Shown here piece after piece: positions 36,482 through 45,572 of a stretch of 64,000 nt of DNA. This stretch comes from Teichococcus coralli (lineage in GTDB: Bacteria; Pseudomonadota; Alphaproteobacteria; Acetobacterales; Acetobacteraceae). The DNA lies in contig NZ_SNVJ01000005.1 of the NCBI RefSeq assembly GCF_009829925.1, positions 124,001 to 188,000 of the forward strand. Reading direction: 5' to 3'. Every line of letters begins with the position of its first letter. The first letter of the stretch is position 1. The notes under the pieces are model-generated. The model was not told the origin of the DNA. It did not search any database and worked only from the letters and a program-made list of their open reading frames with translations. A program made the position numbers and the translations under genes.

Positions 36482-38541
36482 CAGCGTGCCGTTCCGACCG
36501 GCAGCCAGGGCTTCAGCGGATGGTCGAGCCCGCCGGCGCCGCGCAGCGCCCGGTAGATCACCGCGTTCTCCACCACCCGCTGCACGTAGTTGCGCGTTTC
36601 GCTGAAGGGGATCTGCTCGATCCAGTCGATCAGGTCCACGCCGCCGGCACTGGCCGGCATGCGGGGGTCGCCATAGGTGACGATCCACTCGTCCACCCGC
36701 CGCGGCCCCGCGTTGTAGGCTGCGGCGGCCATGGCGAGGTTCCCGAAGCGCGCGAGCTGGTCGCCCAGATATTGCGCGCCAAGGCGCAGGTTGTGCTCGG
36801 GCTGACCGGTCAGCCAGGCGGCCTGGTGCGGGATGTCGAGCTGCCGCGCCACCAGCGTGGCGGTGGAAGGCAGGAGCTGCATCAGCCCGCGCGCGTTGGC
36901 GGACGAGACCGCGCCGGGATCGAAATTGCTCTCCTGGCGACTGATGGCATAGACGAAGGCGGGCTCGACGGGGGCGTTCTCCGGCACGGGATAGGGTGTC
37001 GGGTAGCCCTCCGCGATCATGGTCACGCCGTCGATCCCCGCGCGGCGCGCCACCCAGACGGCATTGTCCGGCCGGCCGATGCTGTTGGCCAGCCGCGCCG
37101 TCAGCACCTGCTCGGCGGGATCGGCGGCGGTGTCCTCCAGGCGCAGCAGAAAGGTGCGCGTGCGGTCGGTGTCGCCAAGGTCGGCGAGCGTCAGAACCGC
37201 CTGGGCCATCTCCTTGCCGAGAAAGGCGTTGGCGGCTTCGGCGGTTGGCTGCGGCGCGGGCACGGCGGCGATGCGGGCGGCGAGCTGCGGCGACGTCTCA
37301 CCGAGCGCCAGGGCACCGAGCTGGCCATAGAAGGCGGTCGGCAGCGCCGCGGCGGCGGCGAACTGCGCCCTTGCCTCCTCGGCGCGGCCCCGCGCGGCGG
37401 CGGCGCGGCCGCGCCAGTAATGCGCCCGGGCGCGGGTGATGACGCTGCTGCTGTCCTCGCCCAGGCGGGCGAAGTGCTCGGCCGCGCGCGCGGGATCGTT
37501 CAGCTTCCGCAGCGCGATGAAGCCGGCCAGGAACTCGCCATCATGCAGCGCGGCACCGTCGGTCTGCCCGTGCACCGCGGCGACGCGATAGGCGGTGGCG
37601 GCGTCGCCCAGCCGCAGAAGCTTGCGGGAAAGGATCTGCCGCTCGGTCCAGACGGCACGGGCCGCCTCGTCGGAAAGGTTCCGCTGCACCGGCTCGGCCC
37701 GCTGCCAGATTGCCGCGGCTTCGCGGTCACGGTCCTGCCGGCGCAGGAAGCGCGCCAGCTCCATCGCTAGACCCAGATCGGATGCGGTACGCGGTGCGGC
37801 GCCTGCCTCGGCGCTCGCCTGGCCCGCGGCCAGCGCCAGCCGCAGCTCGCCGCTGAGCCGCGCATCCGGTGGCAGCAGGGGCAGCATGCGGGCCGCGGCG
37901 GCGGTCTGGCCAGTCCAGGCAAGGCGCTCGAAACGGGCGCGATGGTGCTGCGGGGTCAGCACGCCGCCCAGGGCGGCAAGAAAGGCGGCTTCGGCCTGCG
38001 CATCAGGCGTCGCGTTGCGCCAGCCGGCCTCCACCACGCGCTGCGCGGCCGCCGTATCGCCCTGGCGCTGCAAGGCCTCGGCGAGTTGCCGGACGGCCGG
38101 CAGGCCGCGCGGCGGCGTGCCGGCGAAGAGCCGCAGCACCAGCGCATCCTCGGCCAGCACGGGCAACGCTTCCTCGCCGCGCTGCGCCAGGGTTGCCTGC
38201 AGCGGCCAGCCGGGGTTGGCGGCAAGGAAATCCGCGACCTCCGCCGCCGTGGCCTGGCCCCGCACCTGCAGCCGCATCCAGGTGACGATCTTGTCCGCCA
38301 GCGGGTCAGCGCCCTGGTCTGCCAGGGCCTGCGCCTCGCTCCACCGCCCGGTATTCGCGGCGATGATGGCGGCGCGGCCGGCGGCCCGGGCCTGCTCCGG
38401 GGCCCAGGGCTGCGCCAGGGCAGGTGCGGCGGCCAGAGCCAGGGAGGGGAGCAGGGCCAGGGCCAGGGCGCGGCCCCGGGAGAGGTCCAGGGAGGAGCCC
38501 CGGGAGAAGCGAAGCAGGGAGGAGCGCGAGGCGGAAAGCAT
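36481..38541 (-). CDS. slt: Soluble lytic murein transglycosylase (Slt70-like)
   Basis: Periplasmic enzyme that cleaves the glycan strand between MurNAc and GlcNAc to a 1,6-anhydro product. The 686-residue protein has a signal peptide (ALLPSLALAAAPALAQ, preceded by an Arg-rich stretch). A long alpha-superhelical body follows (about 50-510), and then a C-terminal SLT domain with catalytic Glu537 in AISRQESNFDP, SANARGLMQLLPSTA, NLRLGAQYL and AAAAYNAGPRRV. ATG 38541 is chosen because it starts the signal peptide. It is divergent from dapA across 143 bases. Confidence 0.93.
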   Translation of the reverse strand: MLSASRSSLLRFSRGSSLDLSRGRALALALLPSLALAAAPALAQPWAPEQARAAGRAAIIAANTGRWSEAQALADQGADPLADKIVTWMRLQVRGQATAAEVADFLAANPGWPLQATLAQRGEEALPVLAEDALVLRLFAGTPPRGLPAVRQLAEALQRQGDTAAAQRVVEAGWRNATPDAQAEAAFLAALGGVLTPQHHRARFERLAWTGQTAAAARMLPLLPPDARLSGELRLALAAGQASAEAGAAPRTASDLGLAMELARFLRRQDRDREAAAIWQRAEPVQRNLSDEAARAVWTERQILSRKLLRLGDAATAYRVAAVHGQTDGAALHDGEFLAGFIALRKLNDPARAAEHFARLGEDSSSVITRARAHYWRGRAAAARGRAEEARAQFAAAAALPTAFYGQLGALALGETSPQLAARIAAVPAPQPTAEAANAFLGKEMAQAVLTLADLGDTDRTRTFLLRLEDTAADPAEQVLTARLANSIGRPDNAVWVARRAGIDGVTMIAEGYPTPYPVPENAPVEPAFVYAISRQESNFDPGAVSSANARGLMQLLPSTATLVARQLDIPHQAAWLTGQPEHNLRLGAQYLGDQLARFGNLAMAAAAYNAGPRRVDEWIVTYGDPRMPASAGGVDLIDWIEQIPFSETRNYVQRVVENAVIYRALRGAGGLDHPLKPWLPVGTAR

Positions 38542-38684
38542 GGGTGCCAAAGTTAACCGATCCGCGAGCACTTGTCCTGGCGTTTGGAAGGGCCGAGCGG
38601 CCTCCGGCGCTTGTGCGGGGACGGGCGGGCGCCTAGCTTCCCGCCAGCATGCCGCCGCCATTCCGGGAAAGAAAGCCTCGTCCG

Positions 38685-39563
38685 ATGTTCAAGGGATCCC
38701 TCGTCGCGCTGATCACGCCGATGGCCGAGAACGGCGCCCTCGACGCGAAAGCGTTCCAGGACTTCGTGGAGTGGCAGGTTTCCGAGGGCACCGCCGGGCT
38801 GATCCCGGTCGGCACCACCGGCGAGAGCCCGACCCTCTCCCACGAGGAACACCACCGGGTGGTGGAGATGTGCGTCGAGGCGGCGGCAGGGCGGGTGCCG
38901 GTGATCGCCGGCGCCGGTTCCAACAGCACCGAGGAAGCCATCGCGCTGACCCGCCACGCCAGGGAGGCGGGCGCCGACGCCGCGCTGGTGGTCACGCCCT
39001 ACTACAACAAGCCGACGCAGGAGGGGCTCTACCTGCACTTCACCGCCATCGCCGACGCGGTGGACCTGCCGATCATCATCTACAACATCCCGCCCCGCAG
39101 CGTGATCGACATGTCCGTGGAGACCATGGCGCGGCTGGCGAAGCACCCCAACATCGTCGGCGTGAAGGATGCGACGGCCAACCTGACCCGGCCGCTGCAT
39201 ACCCGGCTCGCCTGCGGGCCGGACTTCTGCCAGCTTTCCGGCGAGGATCACACGGCGCTCGCCTTCCGCGCGGCCGGCGGCGTCGGCTGCATCAGCGTGA
39301 CCGCCAATGTCGCGCCGCGCCTCTGCGCGCGGATGCACGCCGCCTGGGAAGCCGGCCAGATCCAGGAGGCCATGGAGATCCAGGACCGGCTGACGCCGCT
39401 GCATGACGCCATGTTCTGTGAAACCTCGCCCGGGCCGGTGAAGTATGCCGCCAGCCTGCTCGGCTACTCCTCGGCGCGTTGCCGGCTGCCGCTGGCGCCG
39501 GTCGGCGACGCCAACCGGGCGCGCGTCAAGGCCGCCATGGTGGCCGCCGGGCTGCTGAACTGA
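38685..39563 (+). CDS. dapA: 4-hydroxy-tetrahydrodipicolinate synthase
   Basis: Condenses pyruvate and aspartate semialdehyde, the first committed step to lysine and meso-diaminopimelate. The 292-residue protein has the start [45 protein letters not shown], the catalytic Tyr in IYNIPPRSV and the Schiff-base Lys in VGVKDATAN. An in-frame codon lies 36 bases upstream, but ATG 38685 fits the family length. Diaminopimelate links it to the peptidoglycan theme of divergent slt. Confidence 0.96.
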   Translation: MFKGSLVALITPMAENGALDAKAFQDFVEWQVSEGTAGLIPVGTTGESPTLSHEEHHRVVEMCVEAAAGRVPVIAGAGSNSTEEAIALTRHAREAGADAALVVTPYYNKPTQEGLYLHFTAIADAVDLPIIIYNIPPRSVIDMSVETMARLAKHPNIVGVKDATANLTRPLHTRLACGPDFCQLSGEDHTALAFRAAGGVGCISVTANVAPRLCARMHAAWEAGQIQEAMEIQDRLTPLHDAMFCETSPGPVKYAASLLGYSSARCRLPLAPVGDANRARVKAAMVAAGLLN

Positions 39564-39571
39564 GAACGCGG

Positions 39572-39594
39572 CCAAGGAGGCGCCGCCCCCTTGG
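39572..39594 (+). terminator. Hairpin after dapA
   Basis: CCAAGG (39572-39577) pairs with CCTTGG (39589-39594), extended inside by GGC/GCC around one mismatch with a 3-base loop. It starts 9 bases past the dapA stop. No U-tract; smpB starts 67 bases on and may still receive read-through. Confidence 0.4.
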
Positions 39595-39660
39595 ATCCCC
39601 CGCCGGGGGGACTCCATTCCCCCGGCCCCCGCCTTCAGGGGGAATTGCTTCAGGAACGAT

Positions 39661-40146
39661 ATGGCCGAACCCCGCAAGAAAGCCCTGATCAGCCACGGAA
39701 CCGCCGCGCAGAACCGCAAGGCGCGCTTCGACTACAAGATCAACGAGACCGTGGAGGCCGGCATCGTGCTGGTCGGGCCGGAAGTGAAGTCGCTGCGCGC
39801 CGGCCGCGCCGCGCTCGCCGACGCCTGGGCCGGGGAACGGGACGGCGAGCTCTGGCTGTTCAACACCTACATCCCGGAATGGCAGGCGGGCAGCTTCGTC
39901 GCCAGGTTCGAGCCGCGCCGGCCGCGCAAGCTGCTGCTGCACAGGAAGCAGATGCGCGAGCTGATCGGCGCCGTGACCCGCGAAGGCGTCACCATCGTGC
40001 CGCTGGAGATCCTGTTCAACGACCGCGGCATCGCCAAGGTCGTCCTCGGCCTCGCCGAGGGCAAGACCAAGGCCGACAAGCGCCACGCCATCGCGGAGCG
40101 CGACTGGCAACGCGACAAGGCGCGGCTGATGCGGGAGCGCGGCTGA
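39661..40146 (+). CDS. smpB: SsrA-binding protein SmpB
   Basis: Binds tmRNA and the stalled ribosome for trans-translation. The 161-residue protein has the family marks NRKARFDYKINETVEAGIVL, GPEVKSLRAGRAALADA, FNTYIPEW, RPRKLLLHRKQMREL, RGIAKVVLGLAEGKTKADKR and a basic C-terminal tail (RDWQRDKARLMRERG) that enters the mRNA channel. AGGAAC lies before the ATG. Its place after dapA is conserved in alphaproteobacteria. The tmRNA gene itself is not in this window. Confidence 0.96.
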   Translation: MAEPRKKALISHGTAAQNRKARFDYKINETVEAGIVLVGPEVKSLRAGRAALADAWAGERDGELWLFNTYIPEWQAGSFVARFEPRRPRKLLLHRKQMRELIGAVTREGVTIVPLEILFNDRGIAKVVLGLAEGKTKADKRHAIAERDWQRDKARLMRERG

Positions 40147-40175
40147 GCCGCGGTTCTCCCGCCGGCCAGGGGCGC

Positions 40176-40511
40176 CTACTCCTTGAAGGACGCCTCGTGG
40201 CGGAGCAGCGTGCCGGAGCGGTCCTCCAGCGTGAGTTCGAGACGGTCGGAGCTGGGCGCCAGCTGGAAGGGATTGGCGCGGTCATAGCGCTGGAAGTGCA
40301 GGGTGAGGGTCAGGCCCTGCTCCGGCCAGTTGCGCCGCTGGATTGAGTCGCGCTCCACGTCGTTCAGCTCGCCCGTCATGGTCAGGCCCTGCTCCATGGC
40401 GGTCTCGATGGCGATCAGGTGGCTCTTTCTCTGGCACGCCGCCTCGATGGCCTGCTTGAGCACCGCGAAAGCCTTGAGTGCCTCGGATTTGGGGGTGGAA
40501 GTCTCGGACAT
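40176..40511 (-). CDS. Hypothetical protein, 111 residues
   Basis: I do not recognise the family. The protein has a helical Lys/Glu/Ala-rich N-terminal third (SEALKAFAVLKQAIEAACQR), then strand-like segments (LTLTLHFQRYDR, RLELTLEDRSGTLLRHEASF). There is no signal peptide, membrane segment or metal motif. It has one cysteine. A GGGAG lies 10 bases upstream of the ATG. It is convergent with smpB (29-base gap), and the next same-strand gene upstream is DUF1206, 120 bases away and separated by a hairpin. Confidence 0.65.
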   Translation of the reverse strand: MSETSTPKSEALKAFAVLKQAIEAACQRKSHLIAIETAMEQGLTMTGELNDVERDSIQRRNWPEQGLTLTLHFQRYDRANPFQLAPSSDRLELTLEDRSGTLLRHEASFKE

Positions 40512-40590
40512 GGCCTGCGTCTCCCGAAAGGCGTGGGTTTAGTTTGCGCGGACCGGAGGGAGTTTCAAGCGCCACCCGGACCACTGGAAG

Positions 40591-40615
40591 GGCACGCGAA
40601 GGCCGGCTGCGTGCC
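40591..40615 (-). terminator. Hairpin after the DUF1206 gene
   Basis: GGCACGC (40591-40597) and GCGTGCC (40609-40615) form a perfect 7-bp stem with an 11-base loop, 16 bases past the stop of the DUF1206 gene on the minus strand. No U-tract. Confidence 0.45.
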
Positions 40616-40631
40616 GCCCTGCTGCCTTGTC

Positions 40632-41432
40632 TCAGCCGGGTGCGTCGATGCGGCGGTAACGCGCCTCGGCGAACTCGAAGGCGCCGAACAGGGCGAGGCC
40701 CAGCGCCACCAGGCCGAACAGAACCCGCCCGAAGGGCTGCTGCTGCAGCGCGATCAACGCGCCGCCCAGGCCGCGCACCTCGCTTGCATCGGACTGCCAG
40801 GCCGCGAAGATGATGAAGCCGCCAATGAGCATGAACACCACGCCCCGCGCGGCAAAGCCGATCCGCCCCAAGGGCACCACCCATCGGGCAGCGTCGCCCG
40901 GGCAGCGGAGATGGCGGGTGAAGACGCAGCTCCATGCGAGGTACAGCATCACAACACCGACCGCGGCGACCACGGCGCCGCAGAGGGCCACCAGCACCTC
41001 GCCGGCGGGCTGCGCCAGCAGCCAGCGCGTCCAGTCACGTGCCGACTGGCCGTCCTCGCTGCGGGCCGCAGCTCCGATCAGCAGGCTGACGGCGAAGATG
41101 CCGAGGCTGACATAGGCGAACGCCGAGACGAGCTGGCCGCCGCGGATCACGAGCGCCTTGGCTTCCCGGCCCCGGTTGTCGGCATCGAGCAGCGACTGGA
41201 AGCAGCGCCACAGGGCGAAGCCGAAGAGGCCGAGCGCCACGGCACCCAGCATCACGCTGCCGAACGGGTGCAGCAGCAGCTCCTGCAAGGCGCCCTTGGA
41301 GCCGGTCGCCTGGCCGCCGCCGGCGCCGAAGGCGCCGATCAGCGCCAATATGCCGATCAAAAGGTTGACGACGCCCCGCGCGGCATAGCCGAGACGGGCA
41401 AGCAGTTCCAGGGCGGGACGCGGCGAGGGCAT
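40632..41432 (-). CDS. DUF1206 integral membrane protein
   Basis: The 266-residue protein has about six hydrophobic segments arranged as three repeats, each opening with a similar motif: LARLGYAARGVVNLLIGILA (9-28), GGQLVSAFAYVSLGIFAVSLL (about 97-117) and LGRIGFAARGVVFMLIGGFI (about 188-207). The (R)xG(Y/F)AARG signature marks DUF1206. Its function is not established in the family. It is next to an AmpG-like permease on the same strand with a small hairpin (41445-41462) between them, so co-transcription is uncertain. Confidence 0.8.
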   Translation of the reverse strand: MPSPRPALELLARLGYAARGVVNLLIGILALIGAFGAGGGQATGSKGALQELLLHPFGSVMLGAVALGLFGFALWRCFQSLLDADNRGREAKALVIRGGQLVSAFAYVSLGIFAVSLLIGAAARSEDGQSARDWTRWLLAQPAGEVLVALCGAVVAAVGVVMLYLAWSCVFTRHLRCPGDAARWVVPLGRIGFAARGVVFMLIGGFIIFAAWQSDASEVRGLGGALIALQQQPFGRVLFGLVALGLALFGAFEFAEARYRRIDAPG

Positions 41433-41478
41433 GGGTGAGCTCCGGGCAGGGGCTTCGCTGCCTCTGCAACGCCGCAGC

Positions 41479-42762
41479 TCAGGCTTCGGATGCAGGCCAG
41501 GCGTGCTCGGGCGCCGGACGGGCCGGCGGCAGCCGCACCAGGAGGAACAGCATGATCGCCATGGCTGGCAGCGCGGCCGCCGTGGTGAGCAGAAAGAAGT
41601 CCGGCCATCCCAGCCAGGCCGCCAGGCTGCCCGAGCTCGCGCCCAGCGTCCGCAGCGGCACCGCCGCCAGCGAGGAGAGCAGGGCGTACTGGGTGGCGGT
41701 GAATGCCCGCGTGGTCAGGCTGGAGAGGTAGGTGACGAAGGCGGCGTCAGCCAGGCCGTCGGTGAAGTTCTCCACGCCCACCTGCGCCCAGAGCATCGGC
41801 ATGTCATGCCCGGCATGGGCCAGCGCCACGTACATCAGGTTGGAGAGCATCTGCGTCATGCCGGTCAGCACCAGGGCGCGGGCGGTGCCGATGCGCACCA
41901 CCAGCCAGCCCCCGGCCAGCGCGCCCAGCAGCGTGGCGAAGAGGCCGAAGACGCTGCCCACCGCCGCCACCTCGACACGGCTGAAACCCATCTCGCGGTA
42001 GAAGGGCGCCGTCATCACCCCGGCCAGCGCCTCGCCCAGCTTGAAGAGGGCGATGAACAGCAGGATGGCCAGCCAGTAGGGCCGCCGCGTGAAGTCGGCG
42101 AAGGGGTCCACCACGGCGGCCCGCATCCGCGCCGCCCAGGCCAGGGCGGGCCGGGGCGCCGCGGCCGGCTCGGCAGCCAGCGCCACGGCCAGGAAGCCCA
42201 CGCCCACCAGCGCCGCGCAATAGGCGAAGGCCGCCGTCCAGCCGACGAAGTTGGCGACCGTCAGCGCGCCCGCATTGGCGGCCAGCAGCGCCCCGCGATA
42301 GCCCCAGACGTAGTAGGCGAGGCCCAGGCCCTGCTGCCGCTCCTCCAGGATCTCGATGCGGAAGGCGTCCACCACGATGTCCTGGCTGGCCGAGAGGAAG
42401 GCGACCAGCACGGCCACTGCCACGGTGACCTCCGGCGCCGTGGCCGGGTTGGTGAAGCCCATCGCCAGGATCGCCAGCGCCAGCACCGGCTGGATACTCG
42501 CCAGCCAGCCCCGCCGCCGCCCCCAGGCGCGGAACAGCGGCGGCGCCGAGTGGTCGATCAGCGGCGACCACAGGAACTTCAGCGAGTAGGACAGGCCGAC
42601 CAGGGCGGTCAGCCCGATCGCCGTCAGGTCGATGCCGGTTTCCGACATCCATTGCCGCAGCACGAAGGCGGTGAGCGGCAGCGGCACCCCGGAGGAGAAG
42701 CCGAGGGCCAGCATGATGAGGAAGCGGCGATCATTGGCGATCGCGGGGAGGGTGAGGCGCAT
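41479..42762 (-). CDS. ampG: AmpG-family muropeptide/MFS permease
   Basis: Twelve-segment inner-membrane transporter of 427 residues, resembling AmpG, which imports anhydro-muropeptides for peptidoglycan recycling. Diagnostic stretches are LGFSSGVPLPLTAFVLRQWM, GLTALVGLSYSLKFLWSPLID, GRRRGWL, ASQDIVVDAFRIEIL and GVENFTDGLADAAFVTYLSS. Its 5' end is 7 bases from the glycosyltransferase stop, so the two are probably co-transcribed. Import of Slt products is a plausible link; the symbol is by similarity. Confidence 0.82.
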   Translation of the reverse strand: MRLTLPAIANDRRFLIMLALGFSSGVPLPLTAFVLRQWMSETGIDLTAIGLTALVGLSYSLKFLWSPLIDHSAPPLFRAWGRRRGWLASIQPVLALAILAMGFTNPATAPEVTVAVAVLVAFLSASQDIVVDAFRIEILEERQQGLGLAYYVWGYRGALLAANAGALTVANFVGWTAAFAYCAALVGVGFLAVALAAEPAAAPRPALAWAARMRAAVVDPFADFTRRPYWLAILLFIALFKLGEALAGVMTAPFYREMGFSRVEVAAVGSVFGLFATLLGALAGGWLVVRIGTARALVLTGMTQMLSNLMYVALAHAGHDMPMLWAQVGVENFTDGLADAAFVTYLSSLTTRAFTATQYALLSSLAAVPLRTLGASSGSLAAWLGWPDFFLLTTAAALPAMAIMLFLLVRLPPARPAPEHAWPASEA

Positions 42763-42769
42763 GCGGCGC

Positions 42770-43759
42770 TCAACCTGCCATGCGGGCGGCCGGTTTTGAA
42801 CTGTCGGAGTAGGCGGGCGCGGCGATCGTCTCGGCGCCCGGCGCGGGAATGGCCAGATAGGCGATGCGCTTGGCCTCGCGCCGGCCCTGCGTCACCGTGT
42901 CCAGGATCAGCCCGCAGGCGCCGGAGAGGAAGGAGAGCAGCAGAAAGGCGACCGAGGCCAGGAAGGTCGGCAGGCGGGGCACCAGGCCGGTTTCCAGGTA
43001 GGTGCCGAACACCGGCAGGAAGAAGCCGGCGGAAAGCAGCAGGAAGGCCAGCCCGAGGGTGCCGAAGAACAGCAGCGGCCGCTCGCGCTGGATCAGCCGG
43101 ACGATGGTGCGCAGGATGCGCAGCCCGTCGCGCCAGGTGTGCAGCTTGGAGATCGAGCCCACGCCGCGCTCCCGATAGGCGGTGGGCAACTCGCCGACCG
43201 GCAGGCGCAGCTCCAGCGCGTGCACGGTGAACTCGGTTTCCGTCTCGAAGCCCGTCGCCAGGGCGGGAAAAGATTTCACGAAGCGCCGGGAGAAGCAGCG
43301 GTAGCCCGAGAGCACGTCCGAGACGCGCTTGCCGAAGACCAGCCGCACCATTCCCGTCAGCACCCGGTTGCCCAGGCGGTGCCCGGGCCGGTAGGCGGCC
43401 TCGGCGCTGGCGACGCGGATGCCCGTCACCATGTCCAGCCGCTGCTCCAGCAGCATCCGCACCATGGCGGGGGCGGTGGCGGGGTCATAGGTGCCGTCGC
43501 CGTCCACCAGGAGGTAAAGGTCGGCCTCGATGTCGGCGAACATCCGCCGGACCACGTTGCCCTTGCCCGGCAGACGCTCGCTGCCGAGCGTCGCGCCGGC
43601 GGCGGCGGCCACGGCGCGTGTCTCATCGGTCGAGTTGTTGTCATAGACATGGATGGCGGCCTCCGGCAGCGCGGTTCGGAAACCCGCCACCACGCCGCCG
43701 ATGGCCGCCGCCTCGTTGCGGCAGGGGATCAGGACGGCAAGCCTGGGCGCTCCACGCAT
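42770..43759 (-). CDS. Family 2 glycosyltransferase with C-terminal membrane segments (dolichyl-phosphate mannosyltransferase-like)
   Basis: Predicted transferase of a sugar from a nucleotide donor to a lipid or polyprenyl acceptor at the membrane. The 329-residue protein has an N-terminal GT-A domain: VLIPCRNEAAAIGGVV, VYDNNSTDETRAVA, LLVDGDGTYDP (DxD metal site) and SDVLSGYRCFSRRFVKSFP. Two hydrophobic segments (FGTLGLAFLLLSAGFFLP and ASVAFLLLSFLSGACGLIL) and a short tail follow. This DPM1-type layout suits undecaprenyl-phosphate as acceptor, which is inference. It is upstream of ampG in the same unit. Confidence 0.85.
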   Translation of the reverse strand: MRGAPRLAVLIPCRNEAAAIGGVVAGFRTALPEAAIHVYDNNSTDETRAVAAAAGATLGSERLPGKGNVVRRMFADIEADLYLLVDGDGTYDPATAPAMVRMLLEQRLDMVTGIRVASAEAAYRPGHRLGNRVLTGMVRLVFGKRVSDVLSGYRCFSRRFVKSFPALATGFETETEFTVHALELRLPVGELPTAYRERGVGSISKLHTWRDGLRILRTIVRLIQRERPLLFFGTLGLAFLLLSAGFFLPVFGTYLETGLVPRLPTFLASVAFLLLSFLSGACGLILDTVTQGRREAKRIAYLAIPAPGAETIAAPAYSDSSKPAARMAG

Positions 43760-43767
43760 CCGATCCC

Positions 43768-43799
43768 CCTCGCGGTTCCGCCGTGTTGTGGCGGCGAGG
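43768..43799 (-). terminator. Hairpin after the aldehyde dehydrogenase gene
   Basis: CCTCG (43768-43772) with CGAGG (43795-43799), and CCGCC (43778-43782) with GGCGG (43790-43794) around a 7-base loop. It abuts the dehydrogenase stop on the minus strand and lies just before the glycosyltransferase ATG. No U-tract. Confidence 0.45.
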
Positions 43800-45311
43800 C
43801 TAGCCCATGTTCACCATGATCGTCTTCTTGTGCGTGAAGTGCTCCAGCATGGCTTCCAGCGAGGCCTCCTTGCCGAGCCCGGAGGACTTCACGCCGCCAT
43901 AGGAGAGGTTGGCCTGCACCACGAGGTTCTGGTTGATCTGCACCAGCCCGGCCTCCAGCTTGTGGGCCAGGTTCAGGCCGACCTTCAGGTTGTTGGTCCA
44001 GAGGCTGGCGGCCAGGCCGTATTCGCTGTCATTCGCCTCCGCCAGCACTGCCTCCGGGTCGTCGAAGGGGAAGATGCAGGTGACGGGGCCGAAGATCTCC
44101 TCCCGCACCAGGCGGCTCTCCCTGGTCAGGCCGGTGAAGATCACGGGCTGGATGAACAGGCCCTTCTTCAGCGCAGGATCATCCGGCATGGCGGAGCAGG
44201 CGCGGCCGGTGGCCCCGGCGGTGGCGCGGCCCTCCTCGATGAAGGCCTTCACCTTGTCGAACTGGCCGTCGGAGATGATGGTGCCGATGTCGGTCTTCTC
44301 GTCCAGCGGGTCGCCCATCACCATCTGGTCGACCTTCGCGGCCATGGCGTCCACGAACTTCTGGAAGATCGGCCGCTCCACATAGATGCGGCTGGCGGCG
44401 GTGCAGCTCTGCCCCTGGCGGGTGAAGCGCATGGAGGTGAGGGCGCCGGCCAGGGTCTTGTCGAAGTCGCAGTCGGCGAAGACGATCATGGGCGACTTGC
44501 CGCCCAGCTCCAGCGTCACCGGGATCAGCTTCTCGGCCGCCGTCCGGTAGACGATCTTGCCGGTCTCGACCGAGCCGGTGAAGGTCACCTTGCGCACCAG
44601 CGGGTGCGCCACCAGCGGCGCGCCGCATTCCGGGCCGAAGCCCGAGACCATGTTGAACACGCCCGGCGGCAACACGCGGTTCATCAGCTCGCAGATGCGC
44701 AGCACGGCGAGCGGCGCCTCCTCGGCGCTCTTCACCACCACCGAATTGCCGGCCACCAGGGCGGGCGCGACCTTCAGCGCCATCAGCAGCATCGGCACGT
44801 TCCAGGGGATGATGGCGCCGACCACCCCGAGCGGCTCGCGCACCGTCACGGAGAGCACGTCCGGCGCAAAGGGCACGGTCTCCCCCTTCAGCTCGCCCCC
44901 CAGCCCGCCGAAGAACTCCAGCACGTCGGCCACGGTGTTGGCCTCGACCCGGCTCTCGGTGCGCAGCGCCTTGCCGGTCTCCAGCGCGATCAGCCGGCCC
45001 AGCTCCTCCACATGGTCGCGGATCAGCGCCGCGGCCTTGTGCACCAGCGCCCCCCGCTTGCGGGCGGGCAGCTTGGCCCATTCCTTCTGCGCCTTCGCGG
45101 CATCGGCCACCGCCGCCTCGACATCGGCGGCGTCGCCCTCGGCCGCCTGCGCCACCTCGTCGCCGGTCGCCGGATTAACAACGGCGAAGGAGCGGCCGGA
45201 CCGGGCCGGCGTGAAGCGGCCACCGATCAGGTGCGACCCCGAGAGCGCCTTGGCGAGGGCGAAGGGGTCGAGGCAAGGCGCTTCCGGCGCAGGGTTCGGA
45301 CGGTCGAGCAT
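43800..45311 (-). CDS. NAD(P)-dependent aldehyde dehydrogenase
   Basis: Oxidises an aldehyde to the acid. The 503-residue protein shows the family marks IIPWNVPMLLMALKVAPAL, the cofactor Lys in NSVVVKSAEEAPL, FTGSVETGK, the general base Glu268 in LELGGKSP, the nucleophile Cys303 in GQSCTAASRIY and EEIFGPVTCIFPF. ATG 45311 has GGAGG at ideal spacing and is preferred over a codon 33 bases upstream. It is divergent from the GGDEF-EAL gene. The substrate class cannot be fixed by eye. Confidence 0.9.
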   Translation of the reverse strand: MLDRPNPAPEAPCLDPFALAKALSGSHLIGGRFTPARSGRSFAVVNPATGDEVAQAAEGDAADVEAAVADAAKAQKEWAKLPARKRGALVHKAAALIRDHVEELGRLIALETGKALRTESRVEANTVADVLEFFGGLGGELKGETVPFAPDVLSVTVREPLGVVGAIIPWNVPMLLMALKVAPALVAGNSVVVKSAEEAPLAVLRICELMNRVLPPGVFNMVSGFGPECGAPLVAHPLVRKVTFTGSVETGKIVYRTAAEKLIPVTLELGGKSPMIVFADCDFDKTLAGALTSMRFTRQGQSCTAASRIYVERPIFQKFVDAMAAKVDQMVMGDPLDEKTDIGTIISDGQFDKVKAFIEEGRATAGATGRACSAMPDDPALKKGLFIQPVIFTGLTRESRLVREEIFGPVTCIFPFDDPEAVLAEANDSEYGLAASLWTNNLKVGLNLAHKLEAGLVQINQNLVVQANLSYGGVKSSGLGKEASLEAMLEHFTHKKTIMVNMG

Positions 45312-45572
45312 GGGTTTCCTCCGCTGCGGTCTGGCAATCGGCAAAGCGCGACCATGCGCCGCCGCGGTCAGGCGGGCAACCCCGGCACCGGCGGCGACGC
45401 GCCGGAACTCAACGCCCGGTCACATTGTCTTGCACAACCTTCGCCGTTCTGGAATTTTGCGCTTGGACAGAAGGTCCGACCGCATGCTGGAGAAGGGCGT
45501 TGCGCCGCATCGCGGTGGCAGGCGCCCGGCCGGGCTGGGGGAAGGGTTCCGGCACGCGACGGGGGGCATGTC

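Noticed and set aside
38400..38540. Repetitive GGGCCAGG-type sequence as a mobile or regulatory repeat
   Set aside because: It is explained by codons of the Ala/Leu/Arg-rich signal peptide of slt.
45312..45572. Sigma-54 promoter in the aldehyde dehydrogenase / GGDEF-EAL gap
   Set aside because: The GG and GC elements near 45418-45435 are 12 bases apart instead of the required 10.
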